A stretch of 29,221 nt of DNA from RGIG5612 sp045546255 (GTDB lineage: Bacteria; Bacillota; Clostridia; Lachnospirales; Lachnospiraceae), in the NCBI GenBank assembly GCA_045546255.1, contig JAZQCK010000027.1, forward strand, positions 1 through 29,221, in the 5' to 3' direction. The notes under the pieces are model-generated. The model saw nothing but the letters and a program-made list of their open reading frames with translations. It ran no database searches and was not told the origin of the DNA. Positions 14,473 through 22,156 of the stretch are shown here, in pieces; position 1 is the first letter of the stretch, and each line of letters starts with the position of its first letter. Made by a program: the position numbers and the translations under genes.

Positions 14473-15956
14473 TATCCAATCACAAAGCTCATGCCGGAGC
14501 GGTTCAGACGGATCACTTCTCCGGTCTGGTCGTTGACTCCGAAGTAGGTCGTTGCCTGTACATTGCTTCCATCGTTCAGATAGTCAACCTGGATCACATA
14601 GTAATTCGTATTATCAACAACAGCTTCGCCGCCGTTGATCACACGTCTTGTTCCACCGCCCGGAACTTTATAATATCCGTTTTCATCCGCTTCTGCGCTC
14701 TCGATCAGCCCCTGATCGACCAGCGTATTCATCACGTTACCAAGCGCCTCATCATAAGAGATCCAGGATTCAATGATCAAATTATAAACGGAAGAAGCTA
14801 CCCCACTGATCATTCCGCTGTCATCCACCGCGATCGCCGAAAGGACGTTGTTTCCTCTCTTCATTTCAATCGGTCCGGTGTATTTTGTGGAATTCTCACT
14901 CGGTGTGGAGCCGTCATAGGTGTAATAGATCGTGCAGCCTTCATCCGCTGAGATGCTGATATTGGAAGCCTCATAATAATCGCCGCTTTCGAGGTCAAAC
15001 CAAGGCGCTGTAACTTCCGATCTTGTAAGAGTAAAGGTCAATCGAAGTTCTCCGATCTTAACAGATGCTTCGTTTTTATATGCAAAAACGATCAGCGTTA
15101 CTTCGCGGCTGTCTCCGGTCACGTCTTTATTCGTGAACAGGATCGGCTGTCCGTATTTCGTGCCGGAAGAAACACTCGGATCTGTTCCATCAAGCGTATA
15201 GATCAGACGGCAGTCCTGTTCCGGGAATAAAGTGACTTCCAAAGGAGTCTGATAGGTTCCCCCATTTTCAACGCTGCAGTTGATAACATTTTCGATCGTC
15301 TCTTCCTCTTCTTTTTTCCCGCCGGAAGTAGCGATGATAATACCAACAACCGCTGCGATCACGACAGCAGCAATCACAGAGATCAGGATGATCAGGCGTT
15401 TTTTCTTTCTCGCCCTTTCTGCTGCCCTCTGCTTTCTTGCATCGCGGCTTTCATTATAGCTGCGTTCTGTTTCTTTTCTTTTGGCTTGTTTTTCAATGCG
15501 CTCCGGAATTTCATCATCAAAATCCGGCGCATCCTCATCCGCAAAGATACTGTCTTTAACATACAGGGTGCGGGTGATCGAAATCGTATTTTCGAGATTT
15601 TCTTTAGGGGGTTCCGGACGCTTTTTCACCGGTTTTTCCGGCTCAGCGGTTCCCAGCGTTGATGGATCACCGATAATATTAAGGCCCGGATCTTTCGGAA
15701 TGCGGATCGTGTTCGCAGGCACTTCCTCCGGCTTTTTGGCACCGATGATCGTAAGCTCAGGACCTTCATCCCAAGCATCCACCTCGGTATCCGGAGTTTC
15801 GACTTCTTCCGGCTCATCATTTAAGAACTGGTCGACTTTGACGCCGATTTCAGCCTGGATAAAGTCATAGTCAGCCGTTACCCGAAGCGGCGCACCGCAA
15901 TTCGGACAAAAAACTTCACTGCTATTAACATCAGCTCCGCATTCTTTACAAATCAT
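14472..15956 (-). CDS. Zinc-ribbon membrane protein with two chitobiase C-terminal-type domains
   Basis: 494 aa. Residues 3-20 form a zinc ribbon (Cys3, Cys6, Cys17, Cys20). Residues 30-185 are acidic, low-complexity and then strongly basic just before one membrane segment (187-209). Outside are two tandem CHB_HEX_C_1-type beta domains, about 229-311 (IYTLDGTDPS) and 314-393 (YYTYDGSTPSENSTKY), then a final domain (396-494) of unknown type. So a cytoplasmic metal-binding head is joined to extracellular repeats of a kind often found next to carbohydrate-active domains, with no catalytic domain visible. The precise function is unknown. It begins 2 nt after the alaS stop and overlaps rlmH, so it is cotranscribed with translation genes. 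Confidence 0.8.
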   Translation of the reverse strand: MICKECGADVNSSEVFCPNCGAPLRVTADYDFIQAEIGVKVDQFLNDEPEEVETPDTEVDAWDEGPELTIIGAKKPEEVPANTIRIPKDPGLNIIGDPSTLGTAEPEKPVKKRPEPPKENLENTISITRTLYVKDSIFADEDAPDFDDEIPERIEKQAKRKETERSYNESRDARKQRAAERARKKKRLIILISVIAAVVIAAVVGIIIATSGGKKEEEETIENVINCSVENGGTYQTPLEVTLFPEQDCRLIYTLDGTDPSVSSGTKYGQPILFTNKDVTGDSREVTLIVFAYKNEASVKIGELRLTFTLTRSEVTAPWFDLESGDYYEASNISISADEGCTIYYTYDGSTPSENSTKYTGPIEMKRGNNVLSAIAVDDSGMISGVASSVYNLIIESWISYDEALGNVMNTLVDQGLIESAEADENGYYKVPGGGTRRVINGGEAVVDNTNYYVIQVDYLNDGSNVQATTYFGVNDQTGEVIRLNRSGMSFVIG

Positions 15957-15958
15957 AC

Positions 15959-18580
15959 TTACAATAATTCTTTCACTTTTGCTAAGGCATCTTCGATACC
16001 TGCCGCATTTTTACCGCCAGCCTGTGCCATATTCGGACGGCCGCCGCCACCGCCTCCAACTAACGGAGCAATCGCTTTAATAATATTTCCGGCATGAGCA
16101 CCTTTCTTCTGTGCCTCATCCGTAACCATAACAACCAGGTTAACTTTTCCGTCAAGATCAGAAGCAAGTGCGATAACACCTTCTTTGATACTATCTTTGA
16201 TCTGATCGCCAAGCTCTCTAAGTTGGTCCATGCCAACGCCTTCAAGTTTCTGGGTGACCAGTTTATAACCATTTACTTCTTCTGCAGCGATCTCACCAAG
16301 TGCATCTTTTGCAGATGCGCTCTTCATCTTCGCAATCTCTGCCTGGAGTTCTTTGATCTGTGCCTGCAGGTCTTCTACTTTCTGCGGAAGTTTCTCCGGC
16401 TCGCATTTAGCATTAGCAGCTGCTTCATGATAGATCTTTTCGATCTCTGCATAATGCGCAAGGACTCGTTTTCCTGTGATTGCTACAATTCTTCTGACGC
16501 CGCTTGCAACACTGCCTTCGGAAACGATCTTAAACATACCGATCGTTCCGGTGTTTCCGACATGTGTACCGCCGCAAAGTTCCTTGGAGAAGTCACCCAT
16601 CTTAACGACGCGGACTTTATCACCATATTTCTCGCCAAAGAGAGCCATAGCTCCGCTCTTTTTCGCTTCTTCAATATCCATGACATCGGTCATGACATCG
16701 ATTTGCTCTTCAATCTTCGAATTTACAATTTCTTCCACTGCCTTGATCTCATCAGCGCTCATTGCAGAAAAATGCGTAAAGTCAAAACGCAGTTCCTGAT
16801 CGGTGACATTGGAACCTGCCTGCTCTACGTGCTCGCCTAAAACCTGTCTTAATGCAGCCTGAAGCAGGTGCGTTGCGCTGTGGTTCTTTGCGGTATCTCT
16901 ACGGATGGACTCGTCGACTTTCAAAGTAACGGCATCCCCAACCACAAACTGTCCTTTTGTTACGACACCGATATGTCCGATTGCACCGTTTGCAAGAGCG
17001 ATAACATCTTTCACTTCAAACTCAGCTGTCTCCGTCAGGATGCGTCCTTTATCGGCTTCCTGTCCACCCTTGGTTGCATAGAATGGGGTGTTCTTTACAA
17101 CGATCGTTCCGACGTCGCCTTCCGCTAAGGTCTGTGCAACAGCATCTGTTGTTGTAAGCGCTGTCACTTCAGACTGATCAGAAAGCGTGTCATAGCCGGT
17201 AAATTCTGTCGCAAGCTCCAATGGAAGCTCTTCATATACAGTCGCATCCGCGCCCATATAGTTTGTTGTCTTTCTGGCTTTTCTCGCAGTCTCTCTCTGG
17301 ATCTGCATATTCTCTTCAAAGCCTTCGGTATCAACGGTCATGCCTTCTTCTTCAAGAACATCGCCGGTAAGATCCAGCGGGAAGCCATAAGTGTCATATA
17401 ATTTAAACGCATCGGCTCCGGAAAGTTCCGTCTTTCCTTCGGCCTTTGTGCTTTCGATCATTTCAGAAAGCTTTTTCATACCCTGATCCAAAGTCTTATA
17501 GAAACGGTCTTCCTCGTCCGCTAAGGTCTTTAAGATCATGGCTTTCTTTTCTTCGAGTTCCGGATATGCATCTTTGGACCATTCAATAACGGTCTCGCTT
17601 AAGATCGGCATGAAATGATCCGGAATTCCCAGCATGCGGATGTGTCTTGCAGCTCTACGGATCAGACGTCTGAGGACATAGCCTCTTCCTTCATTGGAAG
17701 CATTGATTCCGTCAGAAATCATGAAGGTTGCGCTTCTGATATGGTCCGTGATCAGACGGATAGAAACGTCTTTCTTCTCATCGCTGTGATACTCGATATT
17801 AGCTGCGTCGCAAACTTTCTGGCGGATCGCACAGATCGTATCGACGTCAAAGATGGAGTCAACGTTCTGGGATACAACAGCGAGACGCTCAAGACCCATA
17901 CCGGTATCAATATTCTTGTTTTCGAGCTCTACATAACCGCCCTTTCCGTCGCCTTCAAACTGGGTGAAGACGTCGTTCCAGATCTCGATATAGCGGTCGC
18001 ACTCACAACCAACTTTGCAGTCCGGTTTTCCGCAGCCGTATTCTTCGCCGCGGTCATAATAAACCTCGGAACACGGACCGCAAGGACCTGCGCCATGCTC
18101 CCAGAAGTTATCCTCTTTTCCAAAGCGAGAGATCTTCTCTGCCGGAATACCGATGACTTTGTTCCAGATTTCAAAGGCCTCATCATCATCGAGGTAAACA
18201 GAAGGATAGAGCCTCTCCGGCTCTAATCCAACCCATTCAGTTAAAAACTCCCAGGTCCACTGGAGTGCTTCGGTCTTAAAATAATCCCCAAAGGAAAAGT
18301 TGCCGAGCATCTCGAAAAACGTTCCATGACGAGCCGTTTTTCCGACATTTTCGATATCACCGGTACGGATACATTTCTGACAGGTCGCGACTCTCTTTTT
18401 CGGAGGGATCTCCTGTCCCGTAAAATACGGTTTTAAAGGAGCCATTCCTGCATTGATCAGCAAGAGACTCTTGTCATTATGCGGTACCAAAGAAAAACTT
18501 TTCATCACAAGATGATCTTTGCTTTCAAAGAAATCAAGGAACATCTTTCTTAATTCATTTACTCCATATGCTTTATGCAT
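15959..18580 (-). CDS. alaS: Alanyl-tRNA synthetase
   Basis: 873 aa, standard length. It charges tRNA-Ala (and also tmRNA, the ssrA product in this window). N-terminal class II catalytic core: RKMFLDFFESKDH, LLINAGMAPLKPYF, RTGDIENVGKTARHGTFFEMLGNFSFGDYF. Editing domain: zinc ligands HSATH (567-571) and CGGTH (669-673). A coiled coil follows (about 730-760), then the C-Ala domain with a Gly-rich loop near the end (VGGGGGGRPNMAQAGG). ATG at 18580 is chosen because GGAGG lies 9 nt upstream; a TTG at 18604 would put the start before that site. It lies 33 nt after tyrS, with no T-box seen. Confidence 0.97.
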   Translation of the reverse strand: MHKAYGVNELRKMFLDFFESKDHLVMKSFSLVPHNDKSLLLINAGMAPLKPYFTGQEIPPKKRVATCQKCIRTGDIENVGKTARHGTFFEMLGNFSFGDYFKTEALQWTWEFLTEWVGLEPERLYPSVYLDDDEAFEIWNKVIGIPAEKISRFGKEDNFWEHGAGPCGPCSEVYYDRGEEYGCGKPDCKVGCECDRYIEIWNDVFTQFEGDGKGGYVELENKNIDTGMGLERLAVVSQNVDSIFDVDTICAIRQKVCDAANIEYHSDEKKDVSIRLITDHIRSATFMISDGINASNEGRGYVLRRLIRRAARHIRMLGIPDHFMPILSETVIEWSKDAYPELEEKKAMILKTLADEEDRFYKTLDQGMKKLSEMIESTKAEGKTELSGADAFKLYDTYGFPLDLTGDVLEEEGMTVDTEGFEENMQIQRETARKARKTTNYMGADATVYEELPLELATEFTGYDTLSDQSEVTALTTTDAVAQTLAEGDVGTIVVKNTPFYATKGGQEADKGRILTETAEFEVKDVIALANGAIGHIGVVTKGQFVVGDAVTLKVDESIRRDTAKNHSATHLLQAALRQVLGEHVEQAGSNVTDQELRFDFTHFSAMSADEIKAVEEIVNSKIEEQIDVMTDVMDIEEAKKSGAMALFGEKYGDKVRVVKMGDFSKELCGGTHVGNTGTIGMFKIVSEGSVASGVRRIVAITGKRVLAHYAEIEKIYHEAAANAKCEPEKLPQKVEDLQAQIKELQAEIAKMKSASAKDALGEIAAEEVNGYKLVTQKLEGVGMDQLRELGDQIKDSIKEGVIALASDLDGKVNLVVMVTDEAQKKGAHAGNIIKAIAPLVGGGGGGRPNMAQAGGKNAAGIEDALAKVKELL

Positions 18581-18613
18581 TTCAACTAACCTCCGGGTCA
18601 ACAATTATAAGTG

Positions 18614-19840
18614 TTATTTTAAAACGATCTTAACGGCTTTCTTCTTGCCCTTGCGAAGAACAAGACTTCCGTCCTTTAAGTCGCTTTCTTCTAATGTGCG
18701 TTTGAAATCTTCGACTTTCTCATCATTTACAAGAACGCCGCCGCCCTGGATCAGACGTCTTCCTTCAGAACGTGTCGGAGCAAGGCCGGTATCAACGAGT
18801 GCCTGGATGACATCCGCTGCATCAAACTCTTCTTTTGTATATTCGTGTGTCGGCATATTTTCGCTCACGCCAGATCCTGCAAAGACTTCTCTTGCAGCGG
18901 TCTGTGCTTTTTCTGCCTCTTCTACGCCATGAACGATTTTCGTGATCTCATAAGCAAGAACTTCTTTTGCCTTGTTGATCTCAGCGCCTTCTAATGCGCC
19001 AAGACGTCTAACCTCATCCATCGGAAGGAAGGTCAGAAGGCCTAAGCACTGCTCCACTTTGCTGTCCTCGATATTTCTCCAATACTGATAGAACTCATAC
19101 GGAGTCGATTTTGTCGGGTCAAGCCAAAGCGCGCCTTTTTCCGTCTTGCCCATTTTTCTGCCGTCAGACGTTGTAAGCAGTGTAAAGGTAAGTCCATAAG
19201 CAGGCTTCTGCTCTTTTCTTCTGATCAGTTCAACGCCACCGATGATGTTAGACCACTGGTCATCGCCGCCCATCTGAAGAACAACACCATCGTCATTATG
19301 CAGCTTTAAGAAGTCATAAGACTGCATGATCATATAGTTAAACTCAAAGAAGGTCAGGCCTTTCTCCATTCTCTGCTTGTAGCACTCAGCCGTAAGCATT
19401 CTGTTAACGGAGAAATGAACGCCGACTTCTCTTAAGAATTCGACATAATTCAGGTTTAACAGCCAGTCTGCGTTGTTGCGGAACAGCATCTTATCTTCAG
19501 ATGTATCCAGGAACTTGCTGATCTGGCTTTTAAAGCATTCTACGTTATGATTGATCGTCTCGATCGTCATCATCTTACGCATGTCGCTTTTTCCGGAAGG
19601 ATCGCCGATCATCGTTGTTCCGCCGCCCATTAGAGCAACCGGAATATGACCTGCTTTCTGCATGTGTGTCATCGCCATGATCGTAAGGAAATGACCAACT
19701 GTCAGAGAATCCGCCGTCGCATCAAATCCGATATAGAATTTTACTTTCTCTTTTCCTAAGAGTTCCCTCAGCTCTTCCGGATGAGTGCACTGCGCGATAA
19801 ACCCACGCTCTTCCAGAATATCATATACATTATCCGACAT
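18614..19840 (-). CDS. tyrS: Tyrosyl-tRNA synthetase
   Basis: 408 aa, class I TyrRS of the TyrS (S4-containing) type. Motifs: YIGFDATADSLTVGHFLTI with the HIGH-box equivalent (47-50), GGGTTMIGDPSGK, YDFLKL and QMGGDDQWSNI (tyrosine-binding), and GRKMGKTEKGALW as the KMSKS loop (229-233, KMGKT). The C-terminal S4 RNA-binding domain is at about 345-408 (PTRSEGRRLIQGGGVLVNDEKV). The start codon shares a base with the stop of the CBS gene (TAATG). No tyrosine T-box leader precedes it, unlike many Firmicute tyrS genes, because the gene is internal to an operon. Confidence 0.97.
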   Translation of the reverse strand: MSDNVYDILEERGFIAQCTHPEELRELLGKEKVKFYIGFDATADSLTVGHFLTIMAMTHMQKAGHIPVALMGGGTTMIGDPSGKSDMRKMMTIETINHNVECFKSQISKFLDTSEDKMLFRNNADWLLNLNYVEFLREVGVHFSVNRMLTAECYKQRMEKGLTFFEFNYMIMQSYDFLKLHNDDGVVLQMGGDDQWSNIIGGVELIRRKEQKPAYGLTFTLLTTSDGRKMGKTEKGALWLDPTKSTPYEFYQYWRNIEDSKVEQCLGLLTFLPMDEVRRLGALEGAEINKAKEVLAYEITKIVHGVEEAEKAQTAAREVFAGSGVSENMPTHEYTKEEFDAADVIQALVDTGLAPTRSEGRRLIQGGGVLVNDEKVEDFKRTLEESDLKDGSLVLRKGKKKAVKIVLK

Positions 19841-20268
19841 TATTCATTTCCTCCCTTCGGATGTTCGATTCTATATTGTTCATGCATCCAGACTAAGATC
19901 TCACGCCGTGTTAAGATGCCGATAAAGTTATAATCATCATCTACGACCGGAACAAAGTTCTGATCCATTGCAATATCAACAAGTTCTTCAAATGGTGTAT
20001 GCACCAGGATGGCCTTATAATCTTTGGTCCGCTTTACGTTCTGGACCGGGAATTTAGCAGATTCTTTCAGCGATAAATTGAAATTTTCTGTGATACAACC
20101 GAGAACATCTGCAGCTGTGATCGTTCCGATATATCTGCCTTTGCTGTTAATGATCGGGATCGCAGAATGGTTTCTCTTCTGCATCACCTGTAAAACTTTA
20201 AACAATGTTGCGTCGTCTTTAATATAGTCCACTCCGCTTTTCGGAGTCAGGCTCGATAAGATATTCAT
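19840..20268 (-). CDS. Stand-alone CBS-domain protein
   Basis: 142 aa made of a tandem pair of CBS motifs: about 8-60 (DATLFKVLQVMQKRNHSAIPIINSKGRYIGTITAADVL) and 85-135 (LVHTPFEELVDIAMDQNFVPVVDDDYNFIGILTRREIL). CBS pairs bind adenosine nucleotides and act as energy or second-messenger sensors; there is no attached effector domain. I use ATG at 20268, with GGGGGA about 10 nt upstream; a GTG at 20286 would add six residues but would place this site after the start. It is the first gene of the operon with tyrS and alaS, directly behind a good promoter. Its target is unknown. Confidence 0.88.
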   Translation of the reverse strand: MNILSSLTPKSGVDYIKDDATLFKVLQVMQKRNHSAIPIINSKGRYIGTITAADVLGCITENFNLSLKESAKFPVQNVKRTKDYKAILVHTPFEELVDIAMDQNFVPVVDDDYNFIGILTRREILVWMHEQYRIEHPKGGNE

Positions 20269-20338
20269 ATCCGTGCTATCCCCCACAGTTACATTTATGC
20301 TTTTTCGGCTTCTCCTGTCCGAAAAAACATATCAAGAT

Positions 20339-20367
20339 ATTATACTCTAATTTCCTTTTTTCTACAA
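20339..20367 (-). promoter_or_regulatory. Promoter of the CBS-tyrS-alaS operon, overlapping the rnfA stop
   Basis: On the minus strand: -35 TTGTAG (20362-20367, its TAG being the rnfA stop codon), 17 bp spacer, -10 TATAAT (20339-20344). The predicted start is near 20332. The leader of about 64 nt contains an inverted repeat TTTTTCGG / CCGAAAAA (20301-20326) around a loop of about 10 nt; it has no following T-run, so it is not a terminator. This marks the end of the rnf cluster. Confidence 0.7.
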
Positions 20368-20937
20368 CAATCCGGTAAAACCGTAGAACGCAATTGCCAT
20401 GAGCCCGGAGGTGACCAGCAGGATCGGTACACCTTCAAACGGTTTCGGAACATCATTAAATGCGATCCTCTGACGGACACCGGCAAGAATGATAACGGCA
20501 ATTGCAAAGCCAAGCCCTCCGCAGACACTGTTAACCGCACTTCTTAAGAAACTGTATCCGACCTGAACGTTCATTAAGATAACGCCCAGAACTGCGCTGT
20601 TGATCACGACCAGTGGTAGGATGCGGATGTAGATCTTGCTCTTTGCCGTATTTCTTTTATTTAGTAGTGCGACCAGTGCCCCAACGATCAGTGCCTCAAC
20701 CAGAAGGAACACGATCGTCTCAAGGAAGGAAATATTTAACTTTCCTAAAACATATTCGCTGATCGGCCAAGTGATCACAGAAGAAAGGAAAGTCACAACC
20801 AGTACACAGGTGCTAAGGCGCAGTGCGTTGATGATCTTATCCGATCCACGGATGGCAGCGTTCACGCCAAACATCTGGCCTAAAACAACGTTATTTACAA
20901 AGGCAGAGGCGATTGCCACATAGATCAGTTTTGTCAT
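20362..20937 (-). CDS. rnfA: RnfA-like membrane subunit lacking both cluster cysteines
   Basis: 191 aa, normal RnfA length, six membrane helices predicted from the hydrophobic pattern. Identity is clear from SAFVNNVVLGQ, VVINSAVLGV, NVQ, AGVRQRIAFNDVPKPFEGVPILLVTSGLMAIAFYGF. Known RnfA and NqrE proteins have GICPFLGV and NCAVLG, whose two cysteines bind, with two from RnfE, an intramembrane [2Fe-2S] cluster. Here these read GVNAAIRG (Asn26 in place of Cys) and NSAVLG (Ser114 in place of Cys); I checked both against the bases. The gene overlaps rnfE by 4 nt (ATGA). It is followed by a new promoter, not by rnfB, which normally comes next. Confidence 0.92.
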   Translation of the reverse strand: MTKLIYVAIASAFVNNVVLGQMFGVNAAIRGSDKIINALRLSTCVLVVTFLSSVITWPISEYVLGKLNISFLETIVFLLVEALIVGALVALLNKRNTAKSKIYIRILPLVVINSAVLGVILMNVQVGYSFLRSAVNSVCGGLGFAIAVIILAGVRQRIAFNDVPKPFEGVPILLVTSGLMAIAFYGFTGLL

Positions 20938-21536
20938 GCACGTCTCCCTCCTTTGATCTTATTTGCGATGGCGATCAGACACGCCAGCAGGAAAAAGGCA
21001 CCCGGTGCCAGGGCAGCAATGGAAAGCGTATACCCATCCGGGATCACGCGGATTCCAAAGATCGTTCCGATGCCTAAGATCTCTCGAAGAGCGCCCAGGA
21101 TCGTGATGATCAGCGTATAACCAATACCAAATCCGATGCCGTCAAAAAGGGCCAGCCCCGGATTGTTTTTCATGGCATAGGCATCTGCCCGGCCAAAGAT
21201 GACCCCGTTCACTGCCGTCAGCGCAACAAAGATACCGAGCGACTCGCTGATATCCGGAAAATAAGCATTCAAAGCAAGCTGCATTAAGGTCGTAAAGCAG
21301 GCGGAGATCAGAACATAGACAAGCATCCGCTCTCTTTTCGGAATCACTCTCTTAAGCAGCGAAATAAAAAACTCAGACAGCACTAAAACAATACCGGTTA
21401 CAATGCCCATCGCCAGACCGTTTTTCGCCGTCGTTGTGACCGCTAAGGTCGGGCAAAGGCCAAGGCAAAGAACCACTGTCGGGTTTTCTACAAAAATGCC
21501 GTGATATAATCTTGTGAAAATTGTATCTTTTTTCAT
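20934..21536 (-). CDS. rnfE: RnfE-like membrane subunit with one cluster cysteine lost
   Basis: 200 aa, multi-helix membrane protein homologous to RnfA. ENPTVVLCLGLCPTLAVTTTAKNGLAMG is the RnfE signature and keeps the first cluster cysteine (Cys28, with an extra Cys24). The second motif, normally VNCxxxGRAEA, reads VNGVIFGRADAYA, with Gly111 in place of Cys; this is confirmed in the bases at 21204-21206. The rest of the fold, including FDGIGFGIGYTLIITILGALREILG, is well kept, so it looks under selection and not decaying. Coupled to rnfG upstream and rnfA downstream through ATGA overlaps. Confidence 0.92.
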   Translation of the reverse strand: MKKDTIFTRLYHGIFVENPTVVLCLGLCPTLAVTTTAKNGLAMGIVTGIVLVLSEFFISLLKRVIPKRERMLVYVLISACFTTLMQLALNAYFPDISESLGIFVALTAVNGVIFGRADAYAMKNNPGLALFDGIGFGIGYTLIITILGALREILGIGTIFGIRVIPDGYTLSIAALAPGAFFLLACLIAIANKIKGGRRA

Positions 21537-22156
21537 CTTGCTCCGACACCTCCAAAGTATTCATCAATGAAAGTGCTCGTAAGGATTGATGCATTTACGG
21601 CGTTAAGGACTGTCTGGGATGCGTCCTCGGCTCCGTTTGCCATGACGATCTCATTGTTCAGTCTCGCATTTTCCGTAACCATAGTAAATGCATCTACTTT
21701 CTTATCTTTAAACTGATCTGCAAAAGCGCTGTCTTTGACTTTAAGATCCAAGTCCTTTGCATCCGAAATATTCAAAATGGAATAACCGTTCACAGTTCCG
21801 TCGTTTTGTATGCCGACCAGCATCGTGATGATGCCGCCGTATTTCTTATAACTGCTGACCTGAACGATGATGCCGGTCACATCACGGACATCGTTTCTGG
21901 CAAAGGTCACTTTATTCACATAGACCTGATCATCCGCATAACCATTGTCAGCCAGATAACGTGTCAAATATTCTTTTCTGTAAATCGCTTCATCATAAGA
22001 TGCCGCATCCGGATAGACCGTTTCAAAGGCAGCATCTAGTTTTGCTTCCTCATTTGCCTGAATCTTTCCTTTGGTAAAGAAAAATCCGGCAAAAACAAGC
22101 GCAAAGGCAACGACTGCAGTCAGGATGATCATGATGATCTTCGAGGAGGTCTTCAT
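21533..22156 (-). CDS. rnfG: RnfG-like subunit lacking the FMN attachment threonine
   Basis: 207 aa: one N-terminal membrane anchor (residues 7-28) and an extracytoplasmic FMN-binding-type domain (GIIVQVSSYKKYGGIITMLVGIQNDGTVNGYSILN). In RnfG and NqrC, FMN is covalently linked by ApbE to the Thr of a D-x-x-S/T-G-A-T motif near the C-terminus, followed by a helix like NAVNAA. Here the equivalent is VMANGAEDASQTVLNAVNAS: Asp is Val, Ser is Asn, and the acceptor Thr is Glu177. The usual T-P-G-L-G-A segment is also gone (SDAKDLDLKVKD). So covalent FMN is not expected. The length and reading frame are intact. It overlaps rnfD by 4 nt. Confidence 0.88.
   Translation of the reverse strand: MKTSSKIIMIILTAVVAFALVFAGFFFTKGKIQANEEAKLDAAFETVYPDAASYDEAIYRKEYLTRYLADNGYADDQVYVNKVTFARNDVRDVTGIIVQVSSYKKYGGIITMLVGIQNDGTVNGYSILNISDAKDLDLKVKDSAFADQFKDKKVDAFTMVTENARLNNEIVMANGAEDASQTVLNAVNASILTSTFIDEYFGGVGAR

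Noticed and set aside
16094..18226. Long plus-strand ORFs opposite alaS (248 and 203 aa)
   Set aside because: alaS is certain from its motifs, and the opposite frames have no family features.
18581..18613. T-box leader before alaS
   Set aside because: Only 33 nt separate tyrS and alaS, far too short, and no antiterminator or T-box motif is visible.
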